The notes under the pieces: generated by a model | What the model was told of the DNA's origin: nothing | What the model saw: the letters and a program-made list of their open reading frames with translations, nothing else | The model's database searches: none | Shown: positions 31,300-34,589 of the stretch, one piece after another | Position numbering within the stretch: position 1 is the first letter of the stretch | Layout of the letters: every line of letters begins with the position of its first letter | Program-made: the position numbers and the translations under genes | Source of the DNA: Bacillus sp. AFS037270 | GTDB taxonomy: Bacteria > Bacillota > Bacilli > Bacillales_B > DSM-18226 | Assembly: GCF_002585305.1 (NCBI RefSeq) | Contig: NZ_NUNF01000016.1 | Span: 174,448 to 209,036 of the forward strand | DNA length: 34,589 nt | Direction of reading: 5' to 3'

Positions 31300-31327
31300 A
31301 GTCCGGCTATATAGCCGGATTTTTTGT
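31300..31327 (+). terminator. Terminator TCCGGCTA/TAGCCGGA
   Basis: Perfect 8-bp stem with a 2-base centre and a T run; about 145 bases past the double VOC gene. The stretch 31157-31299 has a short in-frame-looking tail but no gene. Confidence 0.85.
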
Positions 31328-31485
31328 TTTTTAGTATTTTCTTTTCTTAAAAACTTATCCTAAAATAGAGTTTTTGAAAGTAATTCAAAATCTCGATGAT
31401 TAAGCTCTAATTAAACAAACGGGTGAGTTTCTGTAATAGACATGAACTCTTTTTTTAAATTAATCAGAATAAGTGAACTGTGTTC

Positions 31486-31510
31486 AAAAGTGAGTTACAC
31501 CACTTTTTTT
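31486..31510. terminator. Terminator of the ABM-type gene (minus strand), also T-tailed on plus
   Basis: AAAAGTG, eight bases, CACTTTTTTT. It sits just after the stop of the minus-strand gene at 31515 and could work in both directions. Confidence 0.6.
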
Positions 31511-31514
31511 AGCT

Positions 31515-31832
31515 TTATAAAGGTTTAAAATTAGGGAAAGGTACTTGAGCCTCAGCAAGTGAAGAAAGACTAGTTAGTTCAGCAACGGAACTGATTTTAT
31601 TCCAAACGGACATTACATTAGCTGATTGATGTGCATTTTCTATAGCCTCATTGGACTTCCACTCAGCTATTTCAATAATTGTGCCATCTTCCGCTTGAAG
31701 CGTTAATAACTCACGGTTTGTAATCAATCCTTCTTCTCTTAACGTTGGTATATGTACTTTAAGAATTTCTTTTAACTCGTTTTCTTTTCCTGATTTTGGA
31801 CGATAAAGTGCCATAAAAACTGATGATGACAT
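31515..31832 (-). CDS. Antibiotic biosynthesis monooxygenase (ABM)-domain-like protein
   Basis: A 105-residue ferredoxin-like-fold protein. FMALYRPKSGKENELKEILKVH, then TIIEIAEWKSNEAIENAHQS are the strand-helix pattern of ABM/dimeric alpha-beta-barrel proteins. The ATG at 31832 follows GGGAGGTG. Family members range from quinol monooxygenases to haem oxygenases and proteins without known activity. No catalytic residues can be pointed at here. Alone in its unit. Confidence 0.7.
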   Translation of the reverse strand: MSSSVFMALYRPKSGKENELKEILKVHIPTLREEGLITNRELLTLQAEDGTIIEIAEWKSNEAIENAHQSANVMSVWNKISSVAELTSLSSLAEAQVPFPNFKPL

Positions 31833-32199
31833 AATTCCACCTCCCATATTGTTCATTTACATGATAACATCTTAAAAATACATTACAAACATTACCGTGA
31901 ACTTATTATTTTAATGCTGTTTTTTAATATTGAAAGTAGAATAGTTAATTATAGTTATACAACTGTTCAACAGGGGTTTAGTTTAAGTGTAATGTTTCAC
32001 AAAGTATAGAAAAAGCCAATCTTCCTACTCAGAAAAAACCTTCAGTTTACATCAGCGATTTTTATTAAATTATGTAACATTCAAATGGATAGATGATCAA
32101 ATATTAATCCAATTTAAATCAGGAACCATGATAAATACCCAAGAACTTTTACCCAAGAACGCATAAACTCTACTGTAAAAATAAAAGAGGAGGATGAAT
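31833..32199. other. Gene-free stretch with candidate sporulation-type promoter
   Basis: About 370 AT-rich bases. GCATAAACT at 32161-32169, with an AACT 15 bases upstream, resembles the CATANNNT -10 and AC -35 of mother-cell sporulation sigma factors. It lies 30 bases before the Gly/His-rich gene. This is suggestive only. Confidence 0.3.
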
Positions 32200-32436
32200 A
32201 TGATTCCTAATTTTGATGCATATGAAAGGGTTGGTTTAGGTGGACCAGGCTCAGGTTTTGGTTTCTCTACGGGTCTTGGATTAGGTGGACCAGGTTCAGG
32301 TTTTGGTTTTGGACCAGGTCTTGGATTTGGAGCTCCAGGTCTTGGTTTTGGCTATCCACACCACCATCACTACTACCCGTACCACCACCACCATTTCTAC
32401 CCATACCACCACCACCACTATTACTATCCATATTAA
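32200..32436 (+). CDS. Gly/His/Tyr-rich repeat protein, spore-coat-like
   Basis: A 78-residue protein of low complexity. Residues 11-50 are Gly/Phe-rich with two copies of LGGPGSGFGF; the end consists of HHHH-YYPY units repeated three times. The ATG at 32200 has GAGGAGG six bases before it (the ATG at 32194 is too close). Composition resembles Gly/Tyr/His-rich spore coat proteins of Bacillus, and the upstream signal is sporulation-like. His clusters could bind Ni, Zn or Cu. No domain is recognised. Confidence 0.65.
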   Translation: MIPNFDAYERVGLGGPGSGFGFSTGLGLGGPGSGFGFGPGLGFGAPGLGFGYPHHHHYYPYHHHHFYPYHHHHYYYPY

Positions 32437-32460
32437 GAATTGCTGATAAAAGAGTCCATT

Positions 32461-32500
32461 GAAACAGGGGCTTCTACAATAGTAGAAACGCCTGTTTCTT
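32461..32500 (+). terminator. Terminator after the Gly/His-rich gene
   Basis: GAAACAGG...CCTGTTTC with inner TTCTAC/GTAGAA: a long two-part stem followed by a short T-rich tail. Confidence 0.7.
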
Positions 32501-32575
32501 GTTGGAAATGTTGAAGGTTTTGGTTTGTGAATTTCTAATTGGAGGATACTGCATTGACAATTTGATCAGACACTC

Positions 32576-34021
32576 TTAATTTTTTAGATTTAATAATCCG
32601 CTAATTTTTTCAACATGTTTATCCTTTATATAGTTTTTGTATAAATTACTGGATAATCGAATAGGATCACCAAAAAAGTATCTTTCATATTGGGTTTGCC
32701 TTGTACCAAACGAACTCATCGTAAGATCCCATGCCAAACGGAAAAGTTTCACGCGGTCCTCGGCATTGATACCATCTGCTTGAAGATATTGGTCGAGTTC
32801 TGCACGAATTTCGGAATCAAACGCGCTTTCCGTTGGTAATGATATCATTCCGCTTGCGCCAATTATTTGTATAATTTCGCTGAAACGGGGATAAATTTTA
32901 GGAAAGATGTTACTAGCCACTTGTAATGGAATCATGCTTGGACGCATAGATCCCCATTCATCCAATTCTGCATCATTTTCTGATTTCTCTAAAAGTGCTT
33001 TCAAAGTTTCAAGACCAATGATGATTTCGGAGAGTTTTTCATGTATATGTTGATACTCCCCAACATTAATTGTCTCGACAAGAAGTTGGGCAACTCCTAG
33101 AAAAAATTCTGTTTTTACAATTTGTCTGGTTATGACTTGATGATAGGCAAATTGGTAAAAAGAGCTTTCAACAAGGAAATCTGTCGCTGCATCTACATTA
33201 TCGTAATAAAATACGCGGTCCCATGGAACCAAAACATTGTCAAAGACGACGATTGAGTCCATTTCTTCATATTTTGAACTTAACGGATAATTAAACGAAG
33301 ATTCTCCCCCCACAAAGGATTCCCTGCAAAAAAATTTTAGTCCTTTCGTATTAGATGGAATGGAAAAGGCGAACGCCTCGCTAGGATCAAAAAACAATCT
33401 TGGTGCAGAAAAAACTAAAACTTCATCTGTTAGACCACCTTGAGTGGCAAGTAAGCGGGCACCTTTGATAACCAATCCTTTTTCATTTTGATCTATCACC
33501 TTAGCGGAGATTGGCTCATTGGAAAATCCTAAATAGACTTGTGAACGATTTACCTGCGGAGTAATAAAGGTATGTGTAAACGATAGATCATGTTCCATTG
33601 CCATTTCATATAGAGATTGAATGTTTTCGGGAAAACAATTTTCCCTATCTCTTAAAACGTTGGCGGAGGAGGCAAAACTCATTACAACCGTATTCATATA
33701 GTCAGGACTTCTTCCCATCATTCCATGAGTGTGTCTTGCCCAATGTTCAATCATTTTTCTTCTTCTTTTTAAATCCTCTTTCGTTTTGGGCTGTAAGTAA
33801 GATAGTCCAATAGTATTTTGGTTTTCTGGCAAAAGGAAAGTCATCTCATTTTTTATATCCTGAGAATTTTGCAAATCATAAAGGGCAGCCTTTGACTTAA
33901 GAATTCCTTTAAAGGCAGGATGCTCTGAAATTTCCCCCTTGATTTTTTCACCATCAAACCAGATTTCATTTTTCATTTTATTTAAACGTTCAATAAGATC
34001 CCTACCATTTATGATACCCAT
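32576..34021 (-). CDS. HpaB-family flavin-dependent aromatic hydroxylase (4-hydroxyphenylacetate 3-monooxygenase-like)
   Basis: A 481-residue member of the HpaB/PvcC family of FADH2-using oxygenases. Visible are INGRDLIERL at the start, HTHGMMGRSPDYMN, THTFITPQVNR, and GARLLATQGGLTDEVLVF in the flavin-binding middle domain, and VFDNVLVPWDRVF in the substrate region. The C-terminal helices have GDPIRLS. The enzyme hydroxylates phenols to catechols and needs a separate flavin reductase; none is adjacent, but one is encoded at 20501. It starts at ATG 34021 behind AAGGAG. In context it could feed catechols to the ring-cleaving dioxygenases. The substrate is not determined. Confidence 0.85.
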   Translation of the reverse strand: MGIINGRDLIERLNKMKNEIWFDGEKIKGEISEHPAFKGILKSKAALYDLQNSQDIKNEMTFLLPENQNTIGLSYLQPKTKEDLKRRRKMIEHWARHTHGMMGRSPDYMNTVVMSFASSANVLRDRENCFPENIQSLYEMAMEHDLSFTHTFITPQVNRSQVYLGFSNEPISAKVIDQNEKGLVIKGARLLATQGGLTDEVLVFSAPRLFFDPSEAFAFSIPSNTKGLKFFCRESFVGGESSFNYPLSSKYEEMDSIVVFDNVLVPWDRVFYYDNVDAATDFLVESSFYQFAYHQVITRQIVKTEFFLGVAQLLVETINVGEYQHIHEKLSEIIIGLETLKALLEKSENDAELDEWGSMRPSMIPLQVASNIFPKIYPRFSEIIQIIGASGMISLPTESAFDSEIRAELDQYLQADGINAEDRVKLFRLAWDLTMSSFGTRQTQYERYFFGDPIRLSSNLYKNYIKDKHVEKISGLLNLKN

Positions 34022-34589
34022 GTTCTACCGTCTCCTTATAATGAAGGTGCCAAAGAAATGTACGAGTTTAGTTAGTATCATTTTATTAGTTTACTTAAAT
34101 GCTTGTTCTTATTGGATAAGCCTTGTTTTTAAATTGGGCAAAATGTATCGCTTTAACTTGCATAAATAAAAAAATGTCCTAGGATGGACGACGATGTTTT
34201 CGTAATAGGCATTTTCTAAAATAATGTCTAACACAAAACGATTATTCAATAGGGTGTGGTTTGGGATACTTTTTTGTGGCAGGTTCATATTTAACAATTA
34301 GATCTCGGTTCGCCGGGTTTCTTAAAAAAAGTTGCCCAATTTGTTAATACCATTTGAGTAAAAGGAGAAATATTTAATCATAACCGTCCATCACTACTCT
34401 CCACTCACTTGTAGTGCGGCTCGGCTGCATGTGTGGCTAACGGGGGCTTGAATTGAGCAAGGGGTTGCTGCGGCATCCCTCCCTTACGCAAGGTTTGTGA
34501 AATAATACACTTAAAGTAAGGGTACTGTACTTCAATAATGAAGCAAGGCTTTTTGCTTCTTCAAGTAACTGGGCAGCATTCCTGTAATG
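34022..34589. other. Right-end region without supported gene; hairpins and a GC-rich block
   Basis: 34170-34215 contains AAAATGTCCTA and TAGGCATTTT as a bulged hairpin. 34381-34500 is GC-rich against AT-rich flanks. GAAGCAA/TTGCTTC form a stem near 34540-34562. Short frames exist on both strands, one of 24 codons with a ribosome-site-like AAGGGAGGG, but none is convincing. The GC-rich part may be a remnant of a mobile element or the edge of the next feature. Confidence 0.3.

Noticed and set aside
34109..34297. 62-codon minus-strand frame left of the GC-rich end block
   Set aside because: No ribosome site, low protein-like character, and it covers a bulged hairpin.
1..34589. CRISPR arrays, intact insertion sequences, rRNA or tRNA genes
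   Set aside because: No regularly spaced repeats, transposase genes with terminal repeats, or RNA gene signatures were seen.

Overview
The window is low-GC DNA from an endospore-forming Bacillaceae-type Firmicute. The evidence is strong AGGAGG-type ribosome sites, TTG/GTG starts, an MhqR/DoxX/MhqD quinone-stress cluster, a CBO0543-type membrane protein, a FusB-type EF-G-binding protein, and a Gly/His/Tyr-rich protein of spore-coat flavour. Genus cannot be fixed from sequence alone. Two blocks are clearly richer in GC and look acquired: most of the tannase-family gene (about 8000-9640) and the AraC / phytanoyl-CoA dioxygenase / sugar isomerase group (11422-14144).

Region 1 (1-7450) is the most remarkable part. 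A textbook sigma-54 (SigL) promoter, TTGGCAC-N5-TTGCA, at 264-280 is preceded by three copies of an 18-bp palindrome, TGATA-N8-TATCA, placed where an enhancer-binding activator would sit. It drives a same-strand run: CoA-transferase-B-like protein, cupin, SDR reductase, 3-hydroxyacyl-CoA-dehydrogenase-family enzyme, cyclase-family metallohydrolase, beta-keto acid cleavage enzyme, MFS carrier and PhlG-type C-C hydrolase. The enzyme families and the implied chemistry match the reductive phloroglucinol route known from anaerobes: phloroglucinol to dihydrophloroglucinol, then 3-hydroxy-5-oxohexanoate, then triacetate, then acetoacetate plus acetoacetyl-CoA. The PhlG-type hydrolase would release phloroglucinol from an acylphloroglucinol such as phloretin. 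The CoA-transferase-like protein lacks the segment with the catalytic glutamate.

Region 2 (7450-11300) holds a secreted tannase/feruloyl-esterase-family enzyme and an aromatic-acid MFS symporter, ended by a strong terminator. Region 3 (11422-14144) is the GC-rich divergent AraC regulator / PhyH-like oxygenase / TIM-barrel isomerase group. Region 4 (14160-17800) has a GH35 beta-galactosidase behind a highly structured leader, and a convergent MscS-type channel.

Region 5 (17878-25260) is an MhqR-type quinone/electrophile defence cluster: HxlR and MarR regulators, two DoxX proteins, two paralogous VOC ring-cleaving dioxygenases, a flavin reductase, an MhqD-like esterase, a pirin and a nitroreductase. 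Copies of the TATCTCGA-N2-TCGAGATA operator lie in front of the marR gene, the first doxX, the first dioxygenase, the pirin (degenerate) and the nitroreductase. The cluster fits next to genes that make or consume polyphenols.

Region 6 (25260-34589) is ordinary chromosome with small genes and decayed fragments: a CxCxxC micro-protein, CBO0543-type protein, DinB, a HAD protein lacking its nucleophile motif, a CD3324-type protein behind a foldable leader, a FusB-type protein, a double PhnB/VOC protein, an ABM-type protein, the Gly/His/Tyr-rich protein, and an HpaB-family flavin-dependent aromatic monooxygenase. No tRNA, rRNA, CRISPR array or intact insertion sequence was seen.
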